A stretch of 64,000 nucleotides of DNA from Pyruvatibacter mobilis (GCF_012848855.1 NZ_CP051630.1:289501-353500), one strand, 5' to 3'; positions 52,988 to 61,990 are shown, numbered from the stretch's first letter. The notes: generated from the sequence alone by a model not told the origin. Numbers and translations: made by a program.

Positions 52988-53644
52988 CTATTCCTGACGC
53001 ATGGCCTCGGCTTCGATCAGCAGCTCGATTTCAGAGCCCACGGCCGGAACACCGTAATCCATGCCCCACTGGGTACGGTCGAGGGTGCCGGTGGCAGAGA
53101 AGCCTGCGACATATTTCTTGGAGAAGGGGTGTTCTGCGGCCTTGTTAAGCGTCACATCAAGGGTCACCGGGTGGGTTTGGCCCAGCATGGTGAGGTCGCC
53201 GGTCACCTTGGCGGTGGCGTCGCCGGTCACTTCGATGGCGGTGGAGGTGAAAGTCATCTCCGGATATTCGGCCACGTTGAAGAAATCAGCGTTGCGAAGG
53301 TGCTCGTCGCGTTCCTTGTGGGCGGTGTCGATGCTTGCGGTGTCGATGGTGACGTTAACCGTGCTGGCGGTGAGGTCGTCAGCATTGATGACAATGTCGC
53401 CGGATACCGTGTCGAAATTGCCGATGGTGCTGGAGAAGCCCAAATGGCTGACCTTGAAGCTGGCATGCACGTGCGTGTCATCGATCACATAGGTGCCGCC
53501 CTGGGGCGTTTCGGCCTGTGCGGCCGTGGCAAGCAGAGCCCAGAGAAGGGCGATGGCGGCGAGTGCGCCTGTGGCGACCATCAGGGGGCGGCTGCGGTTT
53601 TCCTCGGTCGCGGCGAGGGCGCGTGCTGTACGGCGTGACGGCAT
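52988..53644 (-). CDS. YceI-family periplasmic lipid-binding protein
   Basis: 218 residues. ATG 53644 has GGGAG 8 nt upstream and is preferred to a TTG at 53671. A hydrophobic signal (ATGALAAIALLWALLATAAQA) is followed by the YceI lipocalin-like barrel: GTYVIDDTHVHASFKVSHLGFS and AVGSEIELLIEAEA at the end. These proteins bind polyisoprenoid-like or lipid ligands; precise role unknown. Confidence 0.93.
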   Translation of the reverse strand: MPSRRTARALAATEENRSRPLMVATGALAAIALLWALLATAAQAETPQGGTYVIDDTHVHASFKVSHLGFSSTIGNFDTVSGDIVINADDLTASTVNVTIDTASIDTAHKERDEHLRNADFFNVAEYPEMTFTSTAIEVTGDATAKVTGDLTMLGQTHPVTLDVTLNKAAEHPFSKKYVAGFSATGTLDRTQWGMDYGVPAVGSEIELLIEAEAMRQE

Positions 53645-53768
53645 CTCGGTAACTCCCTTGATAGCGGGCAATATGACGGGTGAACCCCTCTCATGTGAGA
53701 GCGTATCACGCGCGCTGCAAGAGGCCAGCGATATGAGAAATGCCCGGGGCTATGCTGTTAGGCCCGCG

Positions 53769-54926
53769 TTATGAGCGGCGCAGCAGGCGCGGGCGGTCCT
53801 GGGTAGGCGGGCGCTGGATCGCCAGATTGCTGATGAACTGACGGGTGCAGGCTTCCCAGGAATATTTGAGCGCAAATTCGCGGGCCCGCTCCGGCGAAAT
53901 GCGGACGGCCGTGCGGGCGGCGCTGGCCAGGTCATCCCGCAGGCAGCCCACCGGCGCGTCGCCGATCACGTCCTTCGGGCCCTGCACCGGATAGGCGGCC
54001 ACAGGCGTGCCGGAGGCCAGGGCTTCCAGAGTGACCAGGCCGAACGTATCGGTCTTGCTGGGGAAGACGAAGCAATCGCTGGCGGCGTAGTGCTCAGCCA
54101 GCTCTTTACCGAATTTGGGTCCGGCGAAATGCACGTCCGTGTGCTTCGCCTTCAGGCTTTCCAGCTGCGGGCCACCGCCAACCACGAGCTTGGAGCCCGG
54201 CAAATCGAGATCAAGAAACGCCTCAATGTTTTTTTCCACCGCCACGCGGCCGACATAGAGCCAGATCGGCCGGGGCAGATCGAGGAAGTCACCCTTCTTC
54301 AGGTCAGGGCGGGGACGGAACAGCTCGACATCCACCCCGCGTGACCAGATGGCGGTGGAGGGGAAGCGGCGCTGCACCATTTCTTCCTGCAGAGATCTTG
54401 TCGCGACCATCATGGTTGTCGCGGGGCCATGGAACCAGCGCAGGAAGCGGTACCCCCACGACACGGGCGTGCCGAAGCGGGCGTTGATGTATTCGGGAAA
54501 GCGCGTGTGGAATGACGTGGAGAAGGGCAGGTTGTGGCGCACGCAGTAATTGCGGGCAACAAGGCCCAGGGGCCCCTCGGTAGCGATATGAATGGCGCTG
54601 GGTGCGAAATCGCGGATGACCTTGCCCATCCAACCCCACGGCCACACCGCTAGGCGGATTTCCGGGTAGGTGGGCGCCGGAATGGTGACGAAGTCCTGCG
54701 GCGTTACATACCGGATTTCATGGCCGAGCTTGGTGAGTTCCTCGCCCAATTGCTGAAGGGTGCGCACCACGCCGTTGACCTGGGGCTCCCATGCGTCGGT
54801 AACGACAAGCACACGCAGGGGCTTGTCTGTTTCTGCGAAGGCGAGATGAACGTCATCGCCGTGGCGGGGTGCTGTGTCCGGCAGCGTGGCAACGCGCGGC
54901 ATGTCCGATGTCATCAGATTGTTCAC
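53769..54926 (-). CDS. GT4-family glycosyltransferase, candidate glycolipid synthase (Agt-like)
   Basis: 385 residues. GTG start overlapping the upstream gene stop (GTGA). The N-terminal LRVLVVTDAWEPQVNGVVRTL and the acceptor-side PFSTSFHTRFPEYIN are typical of GT4 lipid glycosyltransferases, and the nucleotide-sugar site FPSKTDTFGLVTLEALASG resembles MgtA/SqdX-type enzymes. Coupled to a COG2908-type metallophosphoesterase upstream, it matches the plcP-agt pair that makes glycosyl-diacylglycerols as phosphorus-free membrane lipids. The assignment to Agt is from context plus family. Confidence 0.85.
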   Translation of the reverse strand: MNNLMTSDMPRVATLPDTAPRHGDDVHLAFAETDKPLRVLVVTDAWEPQVNGVVRTLQQLGEELTKLGHEIRYVTPQDFVTIPAPTYPEIRLAVWPWGWMGKVIRDFAPSAIHIATEGPLGLVARNYCVRHNLPFSTSFHTRFPEYINARFGTPVSWGYRFLRWFHGPATTMMVATRSLQEEMVQRRFPSTAIWSRGVDVELFRPRPDLKKGDFLDLPRPIWLYVGRVAVEKNIEAFLDLDLPGSKLVVGGGPQLESLKAKHTDVHFAGPKFGKELAEHYAASDCFVFPSKTDTFGLVTLEALASGTPVAAYPVQGPKDVIGDAPVGCLRDDLASAARTAVRISPERAREFALKYSWEACTRQFISNLAIQRPPTQDRPRLLRRS

Positions 54927-56095
54927 GCAACGCCGCCTGCGACTTTGAGCATGTCCGATGCTGCCACCGGCACATGGCCACTGATCACGACTTCCTCGTC
55001 ATCATCTTCTGCGGTGATGTCGGGTGCCCGGTCGGCGACCGAAGCGGCAATGACGGTGTTTTCTGCCGCAGTGGCCAACTCGGGCTCTCCCACGGGCAAT
55101 TCGTCATCCGAGGCGGACGCAGAGGAGGATGCAGAGGCAAGACCAAGCGCCTTTTCGCGCTCCATGCGTTCGGCTTCCTGGTCGGCGGCAAAACGGGTCC
55201 AGTGGATGATGGTGAAAGTGCCGTTCATGTCTTCAGCAAGAGCTGTGCAGCTTTCCACCCAGTCGCCGTCGTTCATGTAGGTGACACCATCCATTTCGCG
55301 CATTTCCGCGTGGTGGATGTGACCGCAGACAACGCCATCGACACCCCGATCGCGTGCTTCCCGGGCAACGGCATCCTCATAGTTGGAGATGTACTCGACC
55401 GCGTTCTTCACTTTGTGTTTCAGATAGGCGGACAGCGACCAGTATGAGAGGCCGAGTGACCGGCGCAGGGTGTGCAGCATGCTGGAGCAGGTGAGGGCCA
55501 CGTTGTAGGCCCAGTCGCCCACATGGGCGAGCCACTTGGCATAGCGCACGACGCCGTCGAACTGATCACCATGCAGGACAAGGTAGCGCTTGCCATTGGC
55601 GGCTTCGTGAATGTCCTCATTGATGACTTCTACGCCAGCAAGGGTGACGCCCACATAGTCGCGCAGGGCTTCGTCGTGATTGCCCGGCACGTAGATCACG
55701 CGGGTGCCTTTGCGCGCCTTGCGCAAGATTTCCTGGATGACGTGGTTGTGGGCCTCGTTCCAGTACCAGGAACGGCGGATGCGCCAGCCGTCGATGATGT
55801 CGCCGACGAGATAGAGCGTGTCAGCCTCGTTGTGGCGCAGGAAGTCCGCCAGCAATTCTGCCTTGCAGCCCGGCGTGCCCAGATGCGTATCGGAGATGAA
55901 GAGGGTGCGGTGCTTGCGGGGTGGGCGGACGATCAGATGCTTGCGCTTCACGCGCTTGCGGCCCCGGCCGCGCAGCCCGAAATGGCTCAGGCGTTCGCGG
56001 AAGCCCTTGGGGCGGAGCGGGTGGTCTTGGCCGCCCTTTCCGGTGTTCTTGCCAGCGTCCGACGCGTTGCGTGTCAGCGTGCCTGTGAGTGTCAT
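54923..56095 (-). CDS. Metallophosphoesterase, LpxH/PlcP (COG2908) type
   Basis: 390 residues. Metal motifs in order: SDTHLG (69-73), GDIIDGW (98-104), GNHDE (138-142), HGDQFD (175-180), GHIHHAE (258-264). A basic N-terminal 60 residues and an acidic, low-complexity C-terminal tail (from about 320) make it longer than usual. In alphaproteobacteria such proteins are often annotated as UDP-diacylglucosamine pyrophosphatase but several are the phospholipase C PlcP, which cleaves phospholipids to diacylglycerol during phosphate limitation. The overlapping glycosyltransferase supports PlcP here. Substrate is not proven. Confidence 0.85.
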   Translation of the reverse strand: MTLTGTLTRNASDAGKNTGKGGQDHPLRPKGFRERLSHFGLRGRGRKRVKRKHLIVRPPRKHRTLFISDTHLGTPGCKAELLADFLRHNEADTLYLVGDIIDGWRIRRSWYWNEAHNHVIQEILRKARKGTRVIYVPGNHDEALRDYVGVTLAGVEVINEDIHEAANGKRYLVLHGDQFDGVVRYAKWLAHVGDWAYNVALTCSSMLHTLRRSLGLSYWSLSAYLKHKVKNAVEYISNYEDAVAREARDRGVDGVVCGHIHHAEMREMDGVTYMNDGDWVESCTALAEDMNGTFTIIHWTRFAADQEAERMEREKALGLASASSSASASDDELPVGEPELATAAENTVIAASVADRAPDITAEDDDEEVVISGHVPVAASDMLKVAGGVA

Positions 56096-56263
56096 TTGTG
56101 CCGCGACTCGTTGTGCAAATCAATTCGTGTACGGAGGACTTGATTTTCTGATTTTTTCGAAGCACATCTGCGCTGGATCGAAAAAGGTCAATCGAATCAA
56201 GGTCTCCCGGCCTCAACTTGCGCGGACTATCCCGGCGGGGAATGAACGTTTTGTGACGGTGAG

Positions 56264-57223
56264 GTGAACCCTTTGTACGCTGAGAAATTGGTAAACGGCG
56301 GTTTTCCTGCGCAGGGGCGAAGCTCCTCAGTGCGGCGTGCTGTCACGCTCATCTACAATCCGGTTGCCGGATGGCGTCGTCGTCGGAAGCTCATTGAGGT
56401 GGTGGAAGCGATGAACCGGCGCGGGGCGATCGTCACGCTACGCGAAACGGGCGGCCCTGGAGATGCCGAACGCTTTGCGCGCGAGGCGGCGGAAGCCGGC
56501 GGAACGGACATCGTGGTGGCAGCCGGAGGTGATGGCACCATCAACGAAGTGGCGAACGGGCTGGTCGGCAGTCAATTGCCGCTCGGGGTGATCCCTATCG
56601 GCACGGCGAATGTGCTTGCCATCGAGATTGGGTTGCCCACGTCAAGCGACGAACTTGGGGCGCTTCTCCTGGAGGGGCGGGCGCGCGCGATCGGTGCCGG
56701 CCGCGTCAACAAGCGCTTCTTCCTGCTGTGGGTCGGTGCCGGGTTCGACGGGCGGCTTGTGCACGCGATTAACCCGGTGATGAAGCGGCGCTTCGGTAAG
56801 CTCGCTTTCGTGTGGGCCGGCCTGAGGCAGATTGTATTTCCGGGAGGGCCACGCCTGCGTGTCAGTGACGGGGTGCGGGACGTTGTTTGTGGCTGGGTGG
56901 TCGTGGCCAATGCCTGCCATTACGCGGGCAAGTTCAGGCTGGCACCTTCCGTCCGGTTCGAAGATGTGGGTCTCGTGACCCTTTGCGTTCCCGCGCGTGG
57001 TCGACTTGGTCTTGTCTGGGCCATGATCGCTCTGGCGCTGGGGCGGCTCGAGCGCGCGCGTAACGTTGATGTGTTGCGAGGGCCTTCGATCCATATTGCC
57101 GATGACGGGCCGGACGAGGTCGATCCCGTTCAGGTGGACGGGGATGACATGCTGACACTGCCGGTGGACGTGGAATGCTGGGACGTTTCCAAGGCGCCCC
57201 AGATCCGCCTGGTGATGCCGTAA
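56264..57223 (+). CDS. Diacylglycerol kinase-like (YegS/DagK family) lipid kinase
   Basis: 319 residues with a GTG start at 56264. Motifs: VTLIYNPVAGWRRRRKL near residue 27, the nucleotide loop VVAAGGDGTINEVANGLVG and LGVIPIGTANVLA, and a C-terminal beta-sandwich. This is the DAGK/YegS family. It is divergent from the PlcP-like gene with 168 bp between; a kinase acting on diacylglycerol would return that lipid to phosphatidic acid, a plausible counterpart to PlcP. The exact lipid is not readable. Confidence 0.9.
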   Translation: MNPLYAEKLVNGGFPAQGRSSSVRRAVTLIYNPVAGWRRRRKLIEVVEAMNRRGAIVTLRETGGPGDAERFAREAAEAGGTDIVVAAGGDGTINEVANGLVGSQLPLGVIPIGTANVLAIEIGLPTSSDELGALLLEGRARAIGAGRVNKRFFLLWVGAGFDGRLVHAINPVMKRRFGKLAFVWAGLRQIVFPGGPRLRVSDGVRDVVCGWVVVANACHYAGKFRLAPSVRFEDVGLVTLCVPARGRLGLVWAMIALALGRLERARNVDVLRGPSIHIADDGPDEVDPVQVDGDDMLTLPVDVECWDVSKAPQIRLVMP

Positions 57224-57250
57224 GTCTCTGTCGGTCTGCTGCTGTTTGCG

Positions 57251-58843
57251 CTAGCGCGCGGCGACGTCGTCCATGCCGTGATGGGTTCCCATGCTGCCAT
57301 CGGTGATGGTGTCTGGCTTGTCGATCGCCGGTTTGAAGCTGCCGCCGGGCGGGAACATCTCATGCAGACCGATGGTGCGGCTGTTGGCACCCATGATGCG
57401 GCAATGATGACGCTTGAGCATGCGCGGATCGTCCACGCCGCAGGAGTGGGCGACCATGCCGACTTCCTTGTGCATGGTGGTGGCGTAGCGATAGACCCGC
57501 TCGGCCTTATCAGTGGCCACCAACCCGCGCTGCAGGTGCTTCTTGTGGGTTGCGACGCCGGACGGACACTCATTGGTGTTGCACTGAAGCGCCTGGATGC
57601 AGCCGAGCGCGAACATGAAGCCGCGGGCCGAGGTGACGAAGTCGGCGCCGGCGCACAGGGCCCAGGCAACGCCGGAGGGGGTGGTGAGCTTTCCGGAGGC
57701 GACCACCTTGATACGGTCACGCAGGCCGTAGACCAGAAGCGCATCAACCAGCGTGGGCAGGCTCTCCTGGATCTGCAGGCCCATATAGTCGATCAGCGGC
57801 TGTGGCGCGGCGCCTGTGCCGCCATCGGCACTGTCGAGCGTGATGAAGTCCGGTGCGCTTTCCTGACCGCGGCGGTTGATCTCTTCACACAGGCCGGACA
57901 ACCAGCCATAGGCCCCCAGCACCATCTTGATGCCGACGGGTTTGCCGGTGACCTCACGCACATGGGCGATAAAGTCGAGCAGTTCGCCGACCGAATTGAT
58001 TTCAGGGTGGCGATTGGGGCTGATCGAATCCTTGCCCTGCTTGATGCCGCGGATCCTGGCGATTTCGCGGGTGACCTTCTCACCGGGCAGGATGCCGCCC
58101 TTGCCCGGCTTGGCCCCCTGGCTGAGCTTGATCTCGAACATCTTGACCTGATCGAGCTCGGCGATGGCGCGCAGCTTGTCGTCGTTGAGGCTGCCGTCAT
58201 CGTTGCGCACGCCGTATTTGGCGGTACCGATCTGGAAAACGATATCTGCACCGCCTTCGGTGTGAAACGGCGATAGCGCGCCCTCGCCGGTGTTCATCCA
58301 GATGCCTGCCTGCTTGGCGCCGCGTGACAGGGCCTGGACGGCCGGCTTGGAGATGGCGCCGTAGCTCATGCCTGAAATGTGGAAGTATTTGTCGGTCGTG
58401 TAGGGATGGCGGCAATAGGGGCCGACTGTCACGTTGCCCGGCGGTTCGGTGGCGTCACCCAGTTGCGGGAAGGGGCAGTTGACGAAAATCTTCGTGCCCA
58501 CATGCGCGAGGCTGCGGGTGGAACCGAAAGGCACTGTGGTATCCACTCCCTTGGCGGCGCGATAGACCCAGGCGCGCTGGGCGCGGGGGAAGGGCAGTTC
58601 GGCGCGGTCATCGGCAAAGAAGTACTGGCGGAAATATTTCCCCAGATCCTCCATCAGGTAGCGCAGGCGGCCAATGACCGGGTAATTGCGGCGGATGGCA
58701 TGTTTTGTCTGGGTGCGGTCGATGACATAGAGCGCAAAGACCAGCAATACGCCGGCGCCTATGGCGAAGACGAAGAGCGCCGAGAGAAGATCCACCGCAT
58801 CTGCGACGGATGTGATCTGCAGGGCAGAAACAAACTGTTGCAT
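57251..58843 (-). CDS. Membrane-anchored FMN-binding glutamate-synthase-family protein
   Basis: 530 residues. One N-terminal membrane helix (about 17-45), then the glutamate-synthase central (FMN) domain: ISGMSYGAISKPAVQALSRGA, GGILPGEKVTREIA, LDSADGGTGAAPQPL, and the cysteine cluster ALQCNTNECPSG. It lacks the glutaminase and GXGXG parts of GltB. Such stand-alone proteins are common in proteobacteria; the electron partner and reaction are unknown. It is convergent with the lipid-kinase gene. Confidence 0.88.
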   Translation of the reverse strand: MQQFVSALQITSVADAVDLLSALFVFAIGAGVLLVFALYVIDRTQTKHAIRRNYPVIGRLRYLMEDLGKYFRQYFFADDRAELPFPRAQRAWVYRAAKGVDTTVPFGSTRSLAHVGTKIFVNCPFPQLGDATEPPGNVTVGPYCRHPYTTDKYFHISGMSYGAISKPAVQALSRGAKQAGIWMNTGEGALSPFHTEGGADIVFQIGTAKYGVRNDDGSLNDDKLRAIAELDQVKMFEIKLSQGAKPGKGGILPGEKVTREIARIRGIKQGKDSISPNRHPEINSVGELLDFIAHVREVTGKPVGIKMVLGAYGWLSGLCEEINRRGQESAPDFITLDSADGGTGAAPQPLIDYMGLQIQESLPTLVDALLVYGLRDRIKVVASGKLTTPSGVAWALCAGADFVTSARGFMFALGCIQALQCNTNECPSGVATHKKHLQRGLVATDKAERVYRYATTMHKEVGMVAHSCGVDDPRMLKRHHCRIMGANSRTIGLHEMFPPGGSFKPAIDKPDTITDGSMGTHHGMDDVAAR

Positions 58844-59064
58844 GTTCTTGATCCCAGAAGCCGCAGGGCTGACCGGCCTGTTGGCGGTACCGGCAGCGCC
58901 TGGTGTCTATCCAGCGCCGCGCGAAGGTTGAGCGCGTGGATATGTTAGGTGGTCCGGCCGACAGGCAGGGCGCACATTGATGCCAATTCCACGTGACCCT
59001 GGTGTTACCGTTTCGTGAGAGCGTCCTGCCGGTGTCGTTGCCACCGGCACAGAGGCCCGCTGTG

Positions 59065-60021
59065 TCAGCGCGTGGTTACGGCTCCGGTCGGCAGGGCAAG
59101 ACGTGCTTCCTGATGCTCGCGCTGCGGGTCCGCCACGTCGATGCCGCGGCGCAGGCCTGGAATGAGCGTGGGACGCAGGCCCAGAGCGGCGGCGTCAACC
59201 TGTGTGACCTGTTCAGATGGAGCAAGTGACGCGGTGACGATTGTGGGATCACCGGCTTCCATGACGGGCAGGGCGGGCGACGGCTTCATGGCCGGGACCG
59301 GCATGCGGGCCGCGATGGCCTGGCGTTCACTGATCAGCGTCTTGTCCACACGGGCGGCGTATTTCTCGCGCAGCTTGGGATTGTAGCTGTGATAGCGGGC
59401 ACTGGCGGCGCGCCAGCTGCCGTGGCGATCCTTGAGGCGGCCCAGGAAATCCGCGGCATAGGCCATGTTGGCCGCCGGGTCGAAGGCTTCGTCCAGGCTT
59501 GTAAAGGCGCGCGGATGATAGCGCAGATTCACCTGCATGCAGCCTACATCGATGGAACGCATGCCTTTTGCCCTGAGACGCTCGACCGCCCAGATGGCTT
59601 CCTGTTTGTTGGCGAAACGATAGCCACGGCCATTGGCGTTGATGGTCCACGGCCATGCAGTGTGCGCTCCGTCAGGACCTCGGCGGCCTGTCTCGACAAG
59701 GCTCATGGCCTGGAGCAGCGCGTGGGGCAGGTCCGTAGCCTTTTCCACCCTGTGGGCGGCGTCACGGCAAAGGGCCCAGTCGCTCTCTTTTGCAACGCCT
59801 GCGGCTGGTGCCGTGGTGGGTAGCACGCAGAGCGCCGACACAGCTAAAGCGGCTGCAAGTGTTGTGCAGGGCCGGATAGCTTTCCCGGAACGGTTGGCGG
59901 CGGACCGTGCACGCGGCCCGGCACGCCTGCCTGCTGCTTGCTTTGTCACCTGTCCCAACCTTCCCTGGCGCCGACTTTCGGGTCGGCTGATCCACCTTTT
60001 CATGAAAAGGATGCGCGCCAT
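59065..60021 (-). CDS. Lytic transglycosylase (SLT domain), exported
   Basis: 318 residues. A basic N-terminal region (to about 45) is followed by a signal-type hydrophobic segment and a compact SLT domain with catalytic Glu in LLQAMSLVETGRRG, GCMQVNLRYHP and AANMAYAADFLGRL. The C-terminal roughly 90 residues are Pro/Ala-rich linker. It cleaves the peptidoglycan glycan strand. The start could be ATG 60021 or 60003. No flagellar or secretion genes are adjacent. Confidence 0.88.
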   Translation of the reverse strand: MARILFMKRWISRPESRRQGRLGQVTKQAAGRRAGPRARSAANRSGKAIRPCTTLAAALAVSALCVLPTTAPAAGVAKESDWALCRDAAHRVEKATDLPHALLQAMSLVETGRRGPDGAHTAWPWTINANGRGYRFANKQEAIWAVERLRAKGMRSIDVGCMQVNLRYHPRAFTSLDEAFDPAANMAYAADFLGRLKDRHGSWRAASARYHSYNPKLREKYAARVDKTLISERQAIAARMPVPAMKPSPALPVMEAGDPTIVTASLAPSEQVTQVDAAALGLRPTLIPGLRRGIDVADPQREHQEARLALPTGAVTTR

Positions 60022-60152
60022 TGGTTAATGGCGTATTACCAGGAAAATTAGGTGTCGAAACAAATGGTTATGGGCGGTTGTGCGATGCGGTTTTGAAATT
60101 GTGCGACGCAGCAAATTTTGAAACTGGCTGATTTCCTCGCATTTATGTCCAG

Positions 60153-60193
60153 CAGCTATGCACTGAATTGCGTGACCGCACGTCAGCTATGCA
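60153..60193. repeat. Direct repeats CAGCTATGCA upstream of the sRNA candidate
   Basis: CAGCTATGCA occurs at 60153-60162 and 60184-60193, 31 bp apart, in the gene-free stretch before the sRNA candidate. They may be a repeated regulator site. The interval 60022-60418 otherwise holds no coding gene. Confidence 0.45.
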
Positions 60194-60194
60194 T

Positions 60195-60357
60195 CAATGC
60201 GGGGGCCTGAGGGGCCTTTTCTCTTGAGATTTGTGCGGTGCAATGCCACTTTACTCGCACGCGGCATCGCGAGCGCTCAGCCCGCCTTGCCGCTGCCCTT
60301 CCTGGGCGTTTCCTCCCTGAACTTGGGCCGTCTGATTTTCAGACGGCCCCTTTTTTT
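60195..60357 (+). ncRNA. Candidate small RNA with orphan terminator and CCUCCC motif
   Basis: A very strong terminator, GGGCCGTCTGA-TTT-TCAGACGGCCC then T7 (60325-60357), reads on the plus strand, yet both neighbouring genes are on the minus strand, so it must end an independent plus-strand transcript. Just before it lie short hairpins (for example CTGCCC-TTCC-TGGGCG, 60292-60307) and the unpaired-looking UUUCCUCCCUGAAC (60310-60323), which could pair with ribosome-binding sites. The 5' end is not defined; about 160 nt is an estimate. No Rfam family could be assigned by eye. Confidence 0.6.
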
Positions 60358-60418
60358 GTGCGTTTTCCGGGAGAATTGCCCGAGCTTCTGCAGTGGCGGC
60401 CGCGCAGGCGGCGCCGTT

Positions 60419-61372
60419 CTACTCGGCGGAGAGGGCAGTTGGCGGGACTGTTGGTGCGAGGAAGGCCCGGTCTACCAGCGCAAGGCGGGTGACGAACTCG
60501 CTCATGTCACGGGTCAGCCTGTGAATGCCCCGGCCACGGGTGACCCGTGTCTCGTCCATGTAGAGCGCGCGGTTGATCTCGATCTGGAGCGCGTGGAGTC
60601 CGTGAGCGGGCCGACCGTAATGCTCGGTGTTGAAACCGCCTGCATAGGGTGTGTTGCGGGTCACCACATATCCGAGATCCGTGAGGATACGCTCGGCAGC
60701 ATCGGTGAGCGCCGGTGCGGCGGACACGCCATAGCGGTCTCCCAGCACGATGTCGGCGCGCGGCGCCATGGGGTCGTCCTCGATGGGGCCTGCGAGGGAA
60801 GGCATGGAGTGGCAATCGATCAGCACGGCGCAGCCGAAGCGGTGGAAGGTGTTTTCCAAGAGCTCCGACAAGGCCTGATGATAGGGCATGTAGAGGGTGC
60901 GGATGCGGTGGTCTGCTTCCGCATAGCTGAGGGGTGCCCGGTAGATTTCAGTGGAATCAGCCACAACCCGTGCAATGGTGCCCAGACCGCCAGCCACCCT
61001 GACCGAGCGCGTATTTGCGTGCGGCGGCAGCGTGTCATGGAACATGGCCGGGTCGAGCTCATAGGGCTCGCGGTTGGTATCCAGATAAGCGCGCGGGAAA
61101 TTGGCGTGCAGAAGCGGTGCCCCCAGTCGCGGCGCTGCAGCAAATATTTCGTCCACAAAGCTGTCTTCCGACCGCCGTATCGACAGGGCATCCAGCCGTG
61201 AGGCGGCCAGGAAGGCCTGCGGGTAGATGCGGCCGGAATGGGGTGAATTGAGGACGAAGGGAACGGTCTGGGTTTCCGGGCGGGCAACAGTGAAGGGCGG
61301 GGTGAAGTCCTTGTGGGCGGCAGCCTTCGCCGCATCGCCAGCCTTCCTGTCATCCCCGCGATGTCGCGCCAT
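60419..61372 (-). CDS. N-formylglutamate amidohydrolase family protein
   Basis: About 317 residues from ATG 61372, which has GGGAG 7 nt upstream; ATG 61408 is less likely. Family motifs: FVLNSPHSGRIYP, DTNREPYELDPAMF, CAVLIDCHSMPS (metal ligands), ADIVLGDRYG and LQIEINRALYMDE. These enzymes hydrolyse N-formyl-glutamate in histidine degradation, but the family includes other amidases. No hut genes are nearby. It is divergent from cpdR. Confidence 0.9.
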   Translation of the reverse strand: MARHRGDDRKAGDAAKAAAHKDFTPPFTVARPETQTVPFVLNSPHSGRIYPQAFLAASRLDALSIRRSEDSFVDEIFAAAPRLGAPLLHANFPRAYLDTNREPYELDPAMFHDTLPPHANTRSVRVAGGLGTIARVVADSTEIYRAPLSYAEADHRIRTLYMPYHQALSELLENTFHRFGCAVLIDCHSMPSLAGPIEDDPMAPRADIVLGDRYGVSAAPALTDAAERILTDLGYVVTRNTPYAGGFNTEHYGRPAHGLHALQIEINRALYMDETRVTRGRGIHRLTRDMSEFVTRLALVDRAFLAPTVPPTALSAE

Positions 61373-61516
61373 TCTTGAGCTCCCGGATGCAATGCGATTG
61401 GGTCGCATCAGCTATAGGTAGAATGCGCGGGGGGTGTTTTCACGGTCAAGGGCGGTCGGCGTTGCGGTTTTGCACGGTTTTTGGGCCGTGTTTTCACCAG
61501 ACTTTCCGCCGTGCAG

Positions 61517-61540
61517 TAACCGCTAACCCTCCGTTTACCA
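61517..61540. promoter_or_regulatory. Cluster of degenerate TAACC half-sites before cpdR
   Basis: TAACC (61517-61521), TAACC (61524-61528) and TTTACCA (61534-61540) resemble CtrA half-sites (TTAACCAT), and a TATAAA follows at 61550. cpdR is part of the CtrA control circuit in related bacteria. The match is weak. Confidence 0.3.
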
Positions 61541-61630
61541 ATGGGTTTCTATAAACGAACAACAGCGGTCGGCGTTGGTTTCGTGCCGAATCGCACAAGA
61601 AATTGAGCGGGAATTCGGGGGCTCACCACC

Positions 61631-61990
61631 ATGGCGCGTATTCTGCTGGCCGAAGATGATGAAAGCATGCGCCGTTTTCTGGCGAATGCGCTGCAGAAGG
61701 CGGGGCACGATGTCATTTCCTACGGAAGTGGCGATCTTGCCCATGAAAAGCTCATTGGTGACGTGTTCGACGTGCTGCTGACCGACATCGTGATGCCTGA
61801 AATGGACGGCATCGAGCTGGCGCGGCGGGCCGCAGAGCTCGATCCGACGCTGAAGATCATGTTCATCACCGGATTTGCGGGTGTTGCCCTCAATCCGGAA
61901 TCGGACGCACCGAAGGAAGCCCGCGTGCTGTCCAAGCCCTTCCATCTGCGCGAGCTTGTGCAGGAAGTGGACCGGCTGCTGGCCGCCTGA
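61631..61990 (+). CDS. cpdR: Response regulator CpdR (single receiver domain)
   Basis: 119 residues. A stand-alone receiver: acidic pocket EDD (8-10), phosphoacceptor Asp52 in LLTDIVMPEMDG, conserved SKPF Lys near 104. MARILLAEDDESMRRFL and MFITGFAGVALN match CpdR, which when unphosphorylated directs ClpXP to CtrA and other cell-cycle substrates. It has no output domain. It is a key marker of alphaproteobacteria. Confidence 0.95.
   Translation: MARILLAEDDESMRRFLANALQKAGHDVISYGSGDLAHEKLIGDVFDVLLTDIVMPEMDGIELARRAAELDPTLKIMFITGFAGVALNPESDAPKEARVLSKPFHLRELVQEVDRLLAA

Noticed and set aside
56096-56263. Pho box searched for between the PlcP-like and lipid-kinase genes
   Set aside because: No pair of CTGTCAT-like units with 4-bp spacing was found. 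TGTGACGGTGAGGTGA is too degenerate.
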